Of a stretch of 64,000 bases of DNA, positions 37,301 to 50,600 are shown piece after piece (position 1 is the stretch's first letter; each line of letters opens with the position of its first letter). Position numbers and translations under genes: made by a program. The stretch spans positions 98,669 to 162,668 of the forward strand of contig OENT01000203.1 in the NCBI GenBank assembly GCA_900239685.1. Direction: 5' to 3'. The stretch comes from Rotaria macrura (Eukaryota > Rotifera > Eurotatoria > Philodinida > Philodinidae). A model generated the notes under the pieces. The model had not been told where the DNA came from, searched no databases, and saw nothing but the letters and a program-made list of their open reading frames with translations.

Positions 37301-39783
37301 TACCAGCATCAGACCAATACTGTCGCATATATTCACCCATATTTTTTAGTAAAAAATGATATTCTTTTTCATCAGCAAATGATTGTTTATTATGTGTTGG
37401 CTCAAGTACAATTGATGGTATATCAACAACACCAACCACACCACGGCAATATCTAGTAATGAAACAACAGTTGAATTCAATCAAAAAAAGTAGCACGAAA
37501 GAAAATTTTCAACAAAACAATAGGATATTCGTATCTATCCAATTACTTTTCCTATAGCTTTGATCAGTAAAAAGATACTTGTGCATATGAAACCATATAC
37601 ATATGGACTGTTTTTCAGAAGAAGGATTGTTATTTGAAAATAAACTGAGGAATTCATTCAACAGAGCTCTTTCTTGCTAAAACACTTTTGGAAGTTTTTA
37701 TGGTATAGTAAAACAAGCTATCTACTTGAAAATCAAGTATTCAGATTGTGTATGACTACATAGTCAAGTGACGAATGATTCGACAGTTGCAGAAATAAGT
37801 TTTACCACCCATTCTAAAAATGATCTGCAAACAAAAACTTAAAGTTTTTTACTTAATTGCTACATGTATCTTAGTGCTGAATAGGATGCTGCAACTAAAA
37901 TATGATCTAAACTCATCTTGTAAAGCACAACAATGTGGTGGTTATTAGTAAGATATCGAGCAATTAATGTAAAAAATTTAACTTTTTTTGGGTCAATGAG
38001 GTACATTTTAAGAATGTTCCCAAATGTTGATCTCCCATACAAATTCGATAGAGAAACTAAGTGAGAAACAAACCATCATTCCTATAGATTTCTTGTGTGA
38101 ACACATGTTGAAAATAGATAGATCTATAAAGTCGATAATCTTTCCTATCAGAATCCTATATGTTATATATCTAGATAACATGAAGGCATGTTTTTTGTAG
38201 AACTCAATAATTGACTTATCTGAATGTAATGATGTCATTTCTTATTTCGTAAAATCGAAATCTGAATTAATACAAAATATATTAACTTACACAGTTTTTT
38301 TATTTGGTTGTCCAAGTTTTTCGTACATTTTAATAAGTCGGCCACAATTGTAAACGAAGACTCCATCACCTGCTCGATTCTGAATATTTAAACCAAAAAT
38401 GAATGTTAACGTTTTTGTTGTATTCATTTCTGATTTTTTTCTTGTGAGTCCATTACGTAAACGCACTGTCATGTCTTTTATTTCCGCTGCAGTAATTTGT
38501 AATTTACGTAAACGTGAACGTTCTTCAGTTGATGTTGTTACACCAATCATTTGTTGAAGATGATAAGCTTGAGAATCAGCTTCACGCCTACGTTCTTCTA
38601 ATGACTCGAGTTCTTTTTCACATTTTTTAATTTCTTGTTCAGAACGTGTTTTAAAACGAGTAGATTTAAATTGATATTGCCGAGGCTTGTATAATGTATG
38701 GGGTAATTTTTTAGTGATAACACGTCGCCGTTGTATTGTTATACGCATACGTGGCTCATAATAAAGTATAGAAGCATAAGCACGAAGCGAACGATACTCC
38801 AATGGAGTACTGAAGGACAAATATAAAATGATTACAAATTTAGACTGATTTCTTTTTTTTTCTTTAAAATTGAACAACAAAACAAATGCTTACCTGTCAT
38901 CATCGTCAAGTAGATTACGTCGATTTTTCGAATCAATCAAAATATCGTGGGGATCTGTTCTTATATCAAGTTCAGGTTCACCATTATCAGATAATTTAAC
39001 ATTATATAGAATAATTAATGTACCACTTGGTGCTGTTATCAAATTGAACTGTTTAAAGAGTTCATCCATGGTTTTAAATGGTGAATATTTTTTAATTAAA
39101 TGCATTTCAAGTTCATGTTTTGTTTTATCAAATGAATATGTACGTGTACCATTTAATTGTTGATGATCAGTATTTTGAATGGGTTGTTTTGTACGTAAAT
39201 CGAAACATGGCATGGGACAAATGACTTGTGAAATATGTTCTTCTTGATGGAATGAACGTGAAAGAAACAAGCATGTGCCAATATTATCTTTTTTTGTGAA
39301 CAATATAAAATCATTGGCAACCCGCATAGCACCTGATTTTAGACCATTTCCATATTGACCTATCTGATTCGAATCGGGAGCATGACGTTTAGCTGATTTA
39401 CCAAAGACGATTACATTGAAAACATCGTCTAAGGATAAGAAAAAGTAAGAATCAGTATAGATACACTTTATACATTTGAAATAACAACCGAATCGAAATT
39501 TCATATGACATGATAGTAATCACATGATGATTGAGGATAGTTTTCCTATTCGTCGCAACTTACCATAGTGCATACCACAACCGTCATCCAAAAATGCCAA
39601 ATAAAATCCTCCACGTAACGCTGGATCTTTACATGTATAGATATCAAGGTTTCTTGCGCCAGCATCACGTGAATTATCAACTAATTCTGCTAGTGCTCCA
39701 AAAACAAATGTATGTGTTGTTGAGTTTGTATGCAAATATTCAAAGCTCAGTTGAGCTTTATTTAAACAATCGTATTGATCCAT
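34331..39783 (-). CDS. MORC2: MORC2-type GHKL ATPase with CW zinc finger
   Basis: Eleven exons (minus): 39783-39564, 39428-38894, 38809-38291, 37452-37265, 37194-36990, 36928-36730, 36659-36246, 35268-34837, 34777-34658, 34582-34487, 34423-34331; all phases agree; 1,006 residues against about 1,030 in vertebrate MORC2. The GHKL ATPase is intact: [14 protein letters not shown] (Mg-binding Asn), LDDGCGM and [14 protein letters not shown]. Next come the S5-fold part with a coiled-coil insert, then FIFGLNI...[16 protein letters not shown] and [19 protein letters not shown]. The CW zinc finger is at about 515-558 ([20 protein letters not shown], final Cys at the exon 5/6 join). An acidic Glu/Gln tract lies in exon 7, a chromo/Tudor-like domain at about 809-860, and a C-terminal coiled coil starts [17 protein letters not shown]2 compacts chromatin and cooperates with silencing complexes in the nucleus. 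It lies 213 bp downstream of UNC119 on the same strand. Confidence 0.94.
36300..36500 (-). repeat. coding GAA/CAA/GAT triplet tract in MORC2 exon 7
   Basis: A long run of Glu, Gln and Asp codons (GAA, CAA, GAT on the minus strand; TTC, TTG, ATC on plus) encodes the acidic tract of the MORC2 linker. It is in frame and unbroken; its length is likely to vary between individuals. The opposite-strand leucine-rich frame here is its shadow. Confidence 0.8.
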
Positions 39784-39995
39784 TATTTCATGATTATGAT
39801 TATCAAAAAAGAAGAAGAAATAAAGTGAAAACAGAATGAAAATATGTCATGATTAAAGAAAAAAGAGAGACAAAATATTTAAACACTGTGTATATATATA
39901 TAATTATATGAAAAAAATGAATTCAAAAACAAAAGCAGCTATAAAAAGCAAAAAAAAATTATTAAAAATAAAAGAGAAAAGACGCTTCAATACGA

Positions 39996-42604
39996 CTAAT
40001 CCAGGTCGAACGCATAAGTTGCTTTCTTATGCATGATTAGTTGATTGTCAACAAAATAAAAGCTATCCGACTTTGTTTCATGTGGATGATCAATCATTTC
40101 TTTCACTAAAAGAAAACTTCATAAATAAAGAAGAAAGAAAAAATAATTTTAATAATGATTTACTTTGTTTGGAATCAAGTACGGGCATATCATATATGTG
40201 TTCAATAGAATTCGTTGTATTTGGTGGGCAAAACCCAAAATCGAAATCAAACGATTTAATAAGTTGGTCACGGAAAAAGTGGCGCTCGATCATGCGAAAC
40301 GATTTTACCTCGCGATCACCGACTTTGAAACCGACTCTGTAAGATAATATATAAAATTATATTAACTGATGGTACGAGAAATTGTTTTGCTTGTATGCAT
40401 TATTAAAAGAACATTATTACGCTGGTTGCTAGGAGAAAGGAGATCGATTCTTTATAAAATCATCTTATTACACCACATGAGCTATTATTTGAGTATGTAT
40501 ACGTCGAATATCAAAAGCAAACATCAAAATAGAGGTCGCTAAAGGTACGGGTTTACACTTCATCGAACAAGGTAAATATAGACATGATGAGTTGATGCAT
40601 TCATATGTATTGATGGTAAGGATGAATGATGCAAATGACGAAGAAAGGAAAGTACCTACAATCACCCAATACTATAGTAGATATAAGAATGTTGCAAACC
40701 ATTCGAAAATTTGTCATAATTTCAAATTAATCCAAGGAATACTAATAAATAAAATACTGACTTGATAAGAAGAATAGAATCATATGGTAGGCCTATTGGC
40801 TAGCGGCGTCGGTATGGAGGGGCCAAATTAGGCTGAGTCCTATTACCGGCTTTGAATAGCGGTGTCAGTAAGGTGAGGTCAGGTGGTGCTCAGCCTCATC
40901 ACCAGACGTGTGAGCCTCGCCACCAACAATTTTCTGGTGACGCTACTACTATTGACATCTTATCTTTCATTCATATGCTGTCGAAAAATAATGCTTTACT
41001 TTCAGAAGACGAGCACAGATAACTCATATCGTTGTGTATGAGATACCTATTCAAACACTTGATGTACCATTATGGATGAATAAATTCTAATATAGATGCA
41101 TCTTTGAAAAGAATACTATTGATTGAATGATTATATCAAAACTTTATTTCTGGCACTCATTCACTGGACTTGTAGTCGAGTAAATAAATTAGGGAAATAA
41201 TAAACATCATCAAGTAGTACCCGTAACACTGACTATACTTAAATTTAGTTTCGTTCGTTTCACTATGAAGAATGTAGAATGTGCTAATAATTCTTCGGTC
41301 ATCTTCGGTTGCACAAAAAATGAATCTACTGTTTGTCTGGATTCGTTTAAAGTTATTTTATTTGCATCTTGCAGGAAACTTAGACATCATTGAAAGTGCA
41401 CAACATAAAGTAAAGTCGTTTTTGTTTCATGGTTCTATTTGAATCGTCAATTTTGAGAGTACATTTGAAATATCAAATGATTGCAATAGAAGTTGTTCGT
41501 CACTTTTCGACAGGAAACTATTAAGCAAAAGCCGACTATGAAATATTTGTTGACTTTTTATCACGTAGTCATGATCAAGTCTCCGATATGAATATCATCT
41601 CATCCTACAAGTAAGTTTTGCAATTCAAATGTACAATAGTTCGAGACAGAATCTATCGTATTTGTTCCATAAAGATTGTTTCAAAATGATTGAAAATATA
41701 TAGAAGATGTCTACTTCGATCCCATTTAATATCAACATCACAATAATTCATGTCTGTAAATTTAATAGAAGAAAAACAGTCTCTTTTCTTGATAGTTTAG
41801 TTTAACAATATGTTTTATCTACATCAGCTTTAGTAAATGTCGCAATCGGAAGATGTTTTATTTCATTTCAGTAGTTTCTAAGAAATGTATTGCTAAATGA
41901 ATCATTAACGAATCAATTTGTAAAACAAAGATTTCAAACGTGGATGATGTTTACTGTTCTTTCATCACATTATAAAGCGGAGTTCATAATATAATATTCA
42001 TCGTCTATCAAGTATAGCATTAATAGCATTATATTTCAAGTAACAAGCATACAATGTTTCATATACATATCAATACGATTTGATTTGATAATACTTACAA
42101 AGCGCCGACTTGTTTCAGCTTAAGAAATGCTGGCGGAAAACGATATTGAACAAAACGACCAGCTGATGACTCAAAATTGTCCATTACTACATCATCCTCT
42201 AATAAACAATCGACGATTGAAATAAAAAGTAAAAAATGAATAAAAATTGATCGAATTCGTACCATCATCTCGTTGAACTTCAAATAGAACCCTATTAGTT
42301 TTCATATCACGAACTCGAAAATGAATAAAGTCTATTTTATATACATTTTCATCTGTTTGCGTTAGATAATCTAGAATTCATACATACATATATATTATAT
42401 CTGAATCTATCTATAAGTAAAACTCATTTTATCTATACCTTTCGTAGGTTTGCTTAATCGAAGTACATCGCTTACATTTATTGGCGTTTCTTTGTTCATC
42501 AATTCTTCTTCCGTAATGGGTGTCTTATCTGCATTTTCAGACGATCCAGCACTAGCTGCCGATTCTTTTGGACTTCTTTTTGATGATACAGTCGTTGTTG
42601 TCAT
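39996..42604 (-). CDS. UNC119: UNC119 lipid-binding trafficking factor
   Basis: Five exons (minus): 42604-42439, 42370-42263, 42198-42099, 40336-40164, 40105-39996; phases 1,1,2,1 agree; 218 residues, close to the roughly 240 of vertebrate UNC119. After a Ser/Thr-rich N-terminus the beta-sandwich (GMP-PDE delta fold) is clear: [81 protein letters not shown], and the C-terminal [20 protein letters not shown]119 binds N-myristoylated cargo such as transducin alpha and delivers it to ciliary or plasma membranes under ARL2/ARL3 control. The third intron (1,762 nt) is unusually long and holds a GC-rich patch. Nothing is missing from the fold. Confidence 0.95.
40790..40945. repeat. GC-rich patch in UNC119 intron, possible SINE/MITE fragment
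   Basis: About 150 bp clearly richer in G and C than the flanks, with loosely repeated and complementary words (GGCTGAGTCCTATTACC, GCTCAGCCTCATCACC, GCGGCGTC / GCGGTGTC). Foreign composition suggests an inserted element; ends and target duplication were not found. Confidence 0.4.
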
Positions 42605-45262
42605 CTAAGGAGAATCTAAAGAAAAAGATCAAAATTATATCTTCTGTGCTATTGTTTACAGTCATCCATAAAGTTTTTTTTCTCTTCAAAAGCAAAAAAC
42701 GAAAGAAAACACGCACTATACAATACAATATGTGCAACGGAAGAATATACATCGAAACAACAACAAAAAAAAAACGATAAGAAGTCTGTCGATTATTCAA
42801 ACGCATGAAAAGTTCGACTACTCATTTTTACACATTGAATGTTAAAGAAAAAAAAACGACTAATGAAATAAATGGTAATTTTTGTTTTCAAAGAAAAGAT
42901 ACATAAAGAACAGAAAAAAACAGGAACGAACGATTGATCGTAGCAACACATTGTAAAATAAATATGTGTTACAAGAGAATTACACAACAAAACCGATAAA
43001 AATACAAGGAAGAAGAAAAAGGAATGAGAGAAATTTTTTGTATGAGTATTTCTTCTGTTTAATGATCAATTGAAGACATAGATTTTGCAGTTAATATTGA
43101 CACCGGTCTAGAATACAGAAAACGATTCATGCTTTACACAGTATTGATGTATCTGAAGAAAAACAGGATCTCACGTGTATTACTCTTTGTTACTATTAAT
43201 AGAAATCTCGTAGAATTTAATCTACAAATGTGAGCTGTGATCTTAAGGACGATTTATTTAGTATCAGTGTTGAATTTGATGTTCTACTATATTGAGATAA
43301 GAATACTTCATTCTATTTGAATATCAACTTACAACATTCGAAAAAGAGATGTATACGCTGAAGAATGAACAAGCAAAAGTAAGTACTGTTTAGAAAATTT
43401 TATTAAACGAAATGAATTTATGCGAGATATCATCAAGGTATCGAAAAAACAAATTCTTCGTACAATATGTTGAATTATTTTAAAACTGATAGGCGACAGT
43501 CGATCGTTTTACACTAGGTGAATAATAATTTCTACATAACAAGAATTGTATTACGAATGCTTTATACGTTAGAAATATTCTGAATCAATCTAGTAGAATA
43601 TCCTACAAAAAGAACATATATGTTTCATCTATTGTGCAAAAATAAATCCATGCTACTAGAATTCGTAATTTTTTTGTCGAGTTATTTTTTGTCTACTATT
43701 GCACACAATAACTTCACAGTACAACCGAAGACAAAGAAAACAATACCTCGTTAAAATTGAAATTCAGTGATTGAGAATTCTCTAAGAGATACAATTTTAG
43801 TAATTACTGTTTTCGAACTTGATAATCGCGATATGCACACATTGACCAACGCTGTGACAATACCCCACAAAAAACTAATTTACGTTTTAACAAAAGCATT
43901 AAAGTTTGATGTAAACTTCAGTTGCATACGTGGTTACTCATTACACAAACAAAATTCTTTCAATAGTTTATTCCATTCTTTTGATAGTTTTCGAAACTTT
44001 TTACCTGCAGCATATAAATGACTATGACGAAAAGGTGACAAATTCATTTTCTAATTAGTCTCTTTTTACATACATGCAAAATATAGAATACTTTTTCATA
44101 GTGTTAATAATTTGATGATGGAAGATAATTAGGATAATTTAGAAAATAAACGATATTTACTGTTTCGTTGCCAATATAAGTAGGTAGAAATGGATTAATG
44201 TGGTTCATGATACTATACTATTATAGAAGTCTTCTAAAAGATATTCAATACGTAGCAGAGGTATTCTCATTCTAGAATTAATTTCTTCTTTGCTTTTACT
44301 TGTATTTGTACGAATTAGAAAGTTAATCACCATTTTATTCGGCAATATTATTTTTTCAACTTTATCTACTAAATCTTACATGTGTAAGAAAAATATTGAT
44401 TCATTTATGAAAAGTTCATCTCATCTTGTGACAAGAACAACTAAGGCATGTTGCAACAAATGAAAGTTGAGATAAATATAAGGAAAAATTATTTTAGCTA
44501 TAGTTTGTCATAAACCACTTGAATTTTATTTTTACAATTCTGCATCATTGAAATTATCAAATCAAGTTAATTTCATACTTCCATAATTGGAGTATCGATT
44601 TTCAAGTTTCACGATACTCAGAAGTTCTCATCGGTTTTCTACGCTTTAAAAAGAAACACGTTGAAAAAATTTAATTCAATTGAAATTCACTGATATTTAG
44701 TAGATAATTTCATCACCATGTAACACATCCGTTAGTGAAGTATATAAAATTAAATACAATACACACTTTGTTCTCTGAGCAATATCAGAATCAGAAAAAT
44801 CTTTCGAAATTTCACAAAAAGGCAAATGAATCAAGAGAAGATTCAAGACCCATTACATCCTTTTTTTGTATTACTGGATTTCAGTCAACTTCGTTAAGTG
44901 CCTGCTAATAAATTTCTGATACTGCTGAAATTAAACCCTGTACTTGTGTTAGATCTTGCGATACGTAGTTGATAAGATAATGTATGATGATTACCTATCC
45001 AAAAGTACATGTTTACTTCATTGACAGTGTTCATTTTCCTACTCAGCATCTATTGGTGACTTTTCTCAGAAACGAAAACAACGTTCTTATTGAAGTAGCG
45101 TATCACTTTTCTTCTTTTCTTTAACCTACTCTCAAACATAATGAATTGTTCGATTATAATTAAATCGTTTGCCGATCTCTTGAGTTTAGAAAGATAACGA
45201 TTTGAAAAATAATAAATAGTTTGAAACTACGAAACTTAACTAACTATATTGCAGGACACAAG
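42605..45262. other. intergenic, no gene seen
   Basis: UNC119 promoter side and 3' flank of the eIF4H-type gene; AT-rich with only short frames. A (TTAA)n tract lies further right, at about 45479-45503, inside the adjacent element. Confidence 0.55.
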
Positions 45263-45266
45263 TTAA

Positions 45267-46140
45267 GGCCCTCCCCCCTCAAAAGAAGTCGATTATCGTC
45301 AAGAAAATGAAAATTGAGATAACACCATGAGGTGATAGCCCATGTTCTGCTCTTTCAGAATCACTATAGTTTTTTTTCCAAAGACCATTTTTTGACCGAG
45401 ATTTTTAGTGATCTTTGAGAGGTCCTCTATGTCAAAAACGATTTTTTTTTAAAATTAGGTCTTCGATCTCTAATTACTGATTAATTAATTAATTAATTAA
45501 TAATGAATTAAGTGCTCAGCGTGAGCAGAATTAAAGGTTACGTAGGACGAAATAGGTCAGTTTCTTCAAAAACCGCGAGAAAAATTAAAAAAACAGCAAC
45601 AAATTTTCGAAAAAATGTTTTTATGTTTCTCTCAAAATCATGTTTTTCCATTTTCCATCATAGTTATTTTGCCTTCAACTATGTTTTTTCGGAAATTAAT
45701 TTTTACCATTTGATAGAGCATGCAAAGACACAGGGCATCTCGTGCTCCGACTTTTGAAAAAGCTTTATTATGCCCAAAAAAGATCGCCTACAAAATTTAC
45801 TTGCAGTCTTTTGGCCTTTTTTCAAGGACTTTGAGTTGGGGAAACTTTTTTGGGCATAAAAAAGCTTTTTCAAAAATCGGAGCACGAGATGCCCTGCGTC
45901 TTTGCATGCGCTATCGAATGGTAAAAATTAATTTCCGAAAAACCATAGTTGAAGGCAAAATAACTAGGATGGAAAATGGGTCATTTTTAACCAGTGTTCA
46001 CTTTATATTTTCCTTAAACTTGCATATTTCGGGCTGAAATTTTTATCGTAGGCTAGCCGCTCCAGTCCTAACATATCCGCAAACTTTCAGTCGATTTGGA
46101 CTTTCTTTGACGAAAATCGACTTATGAAGGGGGGGGGGGC
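45267..46140. mobile_element. 874-bp foldback element with perfect TTAA target duplication
   Basis: Flanked by TTAA at 45263-45266 and 46141-46144. Ends are GGCCCTCCCCCC...AAGTCGATT on the left and, read on the opposite strand, GCCCCCCCCCC...AAGTCGATT on the right. The core is a long inverted repeat: GCATGCAAAGACACAGGGCA (45719 on) is mirrored by TGCCCTGCGTCTTTGCATGC (about 45890-45909), and the TTTGCCTTCAACTATG arm (about 45669) by CATAGTTGAAGGCAAA (about 45944). No transposase frame. It abuts the stop codon of the eIF4H-type gene. Confidence 0.8.
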
Positions 46141-46149
46141 TTAAGAAAC

Positions 46150-49100
46150 TTACATTGTTTCATCATGTATCGATTCATTGGATATGGTTGATTTTGTTCG
46201 TGGAAGATGTCGTTCTTTTTCAACAATTTCTTCAATATGTTTATTGAATTCCATTAATTTCGGATCTCGATCATCACGTGGTTTACCTAATTTTTGTTTC
46301 AAATCCAATATGATCAGACGTAAAACATGGTTTATTATTACAATCTACCTGACCCAAATATATTGATATTACGTTTCGGCGGTTCCACTGATTGTTTATC
46401 ATCTGGCAATACTGGAACCTGTTGCGAACGAGGTAATAATTGTAAACGTGGTCGATTGTCTACTACAAAAGAGAAAAAGATATCACTCATGAAAATACAA
46501 AAACAAAAGAATTTTTCACTTTCACCAGATGAAGTTTTGTTCAGTGTCTTATCATCAAAACTATTACTAGTAGTTGAGGTTAAACTTTTTTCATCTTTAT
46601 TCAAATGATCATCTCGATAATTTCGATTATTATTATTTATTCTACTGGAATTCGACTTTTGTTGAGATCCTGACGAGAATTGATTTCTATTTTGATGGTA
46701 TGATAAATCCGTGTATAGAGGTGGAACCGACGGCTGAACTTGAGAATTATGATACTGATGATAATAATGTTGAGATTGATTGGGATATGATAATTTTGAC
46801 ATTTGATTATAATGTGTACGTTCGTTGGTTGATATTTGTAATGATGAGATTCCACGAGAATTATTTCCATTGTTACGTCCACGTATCGGTTGCTTATCCA
46901 TTAAAGATAAAGATGCAATTGATTTCGGAGCTTTATCATGAAATGTCTAAGCAGAATTATATAAAACATGTTGTTTTGAAGTAGATATTTAAAACACTGA
47001 CAATTATGAATATCTTACCTGAGTACTAGTAATATCGTCATGTGTGAAAGTATTTTTAATACTTGACGGTGATGATGATTCAACGATGGAATCATCGATC
47101 GGACAGTCAGCCCAATTTCGAGTATGTTGCCGCATCAAACTTGTATGTTCTTGTTCCGTATTGACATGTTCATAAGTGCTATTTTCATTTGATGTTGGCG
47201 CATCAGATGTTATAAAAACATCATCGGAAAATTTACGTGATGTCGGTGACGAATTTTCTTCGTCTAATAGAGATTTCCGTTCACTTATTTTATGAAACAC
47301 CTTCTGTTCATCTGAATCATGTTGATCGTAATACCCTAGAAAATAATAACAGCGAAAAAAACAAGTCCTAGATAAATATTAAGTAGTAGTTATGGATAAA
47401 GGAAAAAAACAAGTTATATGTTAAGTTTTACTTTCTATCTTAGGAACTGAATACAAAACAAAAGTCTTTTGAGAATAATTTGTACTCGAAATTCTTCTTA
47501 CCATCGTTATTTTCATTCGCATGATCGAGATCATTAATGATATTGAAAGCCTTTCGTTGATTATCTTTGTCTGCTTCATCATGACGACTTGCAACATCAT
47601 GATGATGAATACGATGAGTTGACGATTGTTGACGAGAATCATTGCGTGAATCAAATCCCGCTGACAAATGAAGAAAAACAAAACAAGTATGAAAAATCAA
47701 ATTATCGTTCATATGGATAATGTTATGAATATTGATTTACATTTATTTCGAAATCCATCGAGTTTAGTTGTACCAAGTGTTCGACTGGCGACATCAATTC
47801 GAATAGGTCGATCATTGACACACTAGAACACATTTGACAAACGAAGAATAGTTGTCAATTATATTTTACTATCCTATTATAATTATCTACCGTTCCATCC
47901 AGTGCAATGGCACTACGTAAGGAGTCTGCATCCTCAAAATCAACATAGGCAAATCCTTTTAGTTAATTAAAAAAAATAAGGCAATTAGATAAATGTTAGT
48001 ATGCAATTTTAATGCTGATTTCGATTCATGAATTAAAAAACTACCACGATTCATGAAATAAATACCTCGAAATCGATCGGTTTGTCGATCACGTATCAAC
48101 CGAACTTCTTTTACTTTAAGACCAACAAATAAATGATGTTCGAAATCCCCTTGTACCATGGTATCAGGTGCATTGCCAATATATGCTGTAAATGGAGGCT
48201 CAAGCGGTATTACATGGTTTCGTTGATAACCACCTCGTTTATTGTTTCGGTTCTGATATCTAAAGAAATTATTACCAAGATAAACATTTTTTTTAATCAG
48301 AGAAAAAGAAATATTCTTATCGCTTTAAATCTTGTATGAAATACATTTTTAAAGAAAACTGTAGGATTTATCCATAATGAACGCCTGAATAAAAGAAAGA
48401 CGAAGACAGAAGAAAACACTCTTCTATCAATTATAACAATCACTGAGAATATATTTCTCTATTTCACATGATTCTCCACAAAATGTTGAAGCTTACGAGG
48501 AAATCATTCGAATGAATCCAAAGCTTTAAGGTCACCCCCCCCTTCCGCACCGCCTCAGAAAAATTAATTTCGTTCTAATTCAATGATTTCGAGATTTATA
48601 ACAGGTTAGATAGAGCAAAGTGTCTGTTCTCAACTGCACTAGGGACTATTGAGTTAACGTTGAACTCTACGATCATTACCTATACTTTTTCTTCGGCATC
48701 CTCACCGAGAAGAAAATAAAGAATAAAGTATTTTTTTGGAAAACTTTAATTTTCGAAGGCTTTCAAATATCTCTGCTAGAGCTTCGTATCGATAGATACC
48801 TTTATGTGTGTTCATGTAAATCATTTTAATCGGTAATATACAAAAAATAAGTAGAAAATTCTTTTATATCAGTTTATCGAGAACTTATACCAAACTATGG
48901 TATTGAAACTTATGTTGGGCTCTTATCAAATTTTGGTCTCCACGAAGGAAAAATTGAAGTTAGCCTCGCTTGGCTTGAGCTTTCCTCAATACTTTGTTCA
49001 AATTTTAACGGCCACGATGAGAGCTAACTTTCGATCGGGCGGATTTTTTATATTTGATTCTTGGACAGGGAAATGTTTGATTTACTTTCATTTCTAGACT

Positions 49101-50600
49101 TGCTTCGGAAGTTTTTCGCCTACTAAAGTGTTTTTAAAAAGTGAATAGAAGCGAATTTCAAAACTCTGTCCAATAAAAAGTTGTGTATGAGTGCTAGTTT
49201 TAATTCAAAACTGACCCGATCTCGATAACCCTCCTAGTCATGAAGTTATTTCGATTCTCATGGAAGCTAGCAAGCAAATCGTAAGTCTAGTTTAGTAAAG
49301 TATACATGCCTAAAAATTTTACCACATGCGTTTCTCATTATGACCATTCATTCATCAAAGTATCAATCCAAACTTATACTCCAAATTGGCAAGTCGAGTC
49401 TGAGGGAGGCCTTAAATAAGATGCCTCACTGATTGATTGAAATAGATAAAGACTGGAGAACATCATTTTCTTTCTGGATTGATAGTAATTTTCATAATTC
49501 TCGTCACGTGTACTATAGTTACTCAAAACAGAACCATTCAATGACCAAAGTCGAATTTGAGATTCTCTTCAGGTATCAGTGTTAAAGGTTTTAGAATATT
49601 CTTGAAATTTTATTTGAAACATCCGTTTCGTATTCGAGATATGTAGTAGAAAAGAATATTCTGATTTTTCTTACCTCCCTATGATGTGTAAATAGTCTTT
49701 GTACATCGGTTAACTCTAGAAACAAACTGTTTGAATATGTTGAAATCCTTGAACGGAGGACTGGAGGGATCGATCCCCCCCCCTGCTGCCTATCAAGCTT
49801 TCCAGGATGAAAAATAGTTTTTGTATATGTTAACCCCCACCCCCCCCCCCTTGAATAAATTTCTGGCCACGCCGTTGATTCTTAAACGTGATATCAAATG
49901 TGATAACTTCAATACCAAGTGTTCGAATAACTACAGAATTTGTACACATGCTGAGATAAATAGTTGTTTCCTCATTTAGCAATACTAATATTCTTTGAAC
50001 TGTCGAGCATGATGTGTATTGAACTTCATTTTTTGCCTCGAAAGAACGTATATACATTTCTACTTTTGATGCTTTCAATCATTGCATTCATATTTGATTG
50101 GCAACAGTAGACATTTTATTAGAATAAACAGTACCTATTTTATGAGTGCTGTGAAACTTGTTCTATGTGAAAATTCGAAATTTTGGAACTATTCAATCCG
50201 ACAAACGCTGTATAAATCGAGGACCATTTATCGTCTATCTATAGATATACATCGTTAGCATGTATGAACTACTTCCTTGTTGGATTTTAAACTAAATAAA
50301 TAAATATTATATAGGAGAAATAGACATGATCAATATAAATCGTTTCTTGATTGATAATAGCAGTTACATTGCGTGTCATCTTCAATATATGATACTGACA
50401 AGTATTTGTTTTTAAATATTCGGCATTCACAAGAGGAAGAGCATCAAAGAACCTTAATCTTTCTCAAAAGACGGTGGGATGATGCGACTGTATTTTGAAT
50501 CACTTAATAAATAGTCTCTTATCACTGAATTCTCTTCTATTACATACCCGTGATCATTATAAGTGCCGCCATGAGTTCGTCTTAAATCTCTGCCTTGCAT
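46150..50600 (-). CDS. eIF4H/eIF4B-type RRM translation factor
   Basis: Nine exons (minus): 50600-50548, 48259-48066, 47955-47891, 47822-47741, 47660-47502, 47335-47019, 46946-46526, 46462-46349, 46286-46150; phases agree; 513 residues. The RRM spans about residues 34-115: EPPFTAYIGNAP (RNP2), VRLIRDRQTDRFRGFAYVDF (RNP1) and RPIRIDVA, closest in wording to eIF4H. A long Ser/Asn/Gln-rich disordered region follows, then RPRLQLLPRSQQ and INIFGSGKPRDDRD, matching the RPRLxLKPR...IFG motif shared by eIF4H and eIF4B. These factors stimulate the eIF4A helicase in cap-dependent initiation. At 513 residues it is longer than eIF4H (about 250) and nearer eIF4B. Intron 1 (2,288 nt) carries two transposon remnants. 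The last codons, ATGTAAGT, could be a stop (TAA) or a donor. Confidence 0.88.
48530..49411. mobile_element. 882-bp element with TTAA duplication in eIF4H-type intron 1
   Basis: Flanked by TTAA at 48526-48529 and 49412-49415. Left end GGTCACCCCCCCC; right end, read on the opposite strand, GGCCTCCCTCAGACTCGACTT. Non-coding. Nearly the same length and the same target as the 874-bp element at 45.3-46.1 kb, with similar C-rich termini, but the interiors do not align by eye. Confidence 0.6.
49830..49880. mobile_element. fragment of a C-run-ended DNA element
   Basis: TTAA followed by CCCCCACCCCCCCCCCC, then TTGAATAAATTTCTGGCCACGCC. The C-run plus CTGGCCACGCC wording is a familiar end of DNA transposons in many invertebrates. 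The partner end was not found; another C-run at about 49772-49783 may belong to it. Confidence 0.4.
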
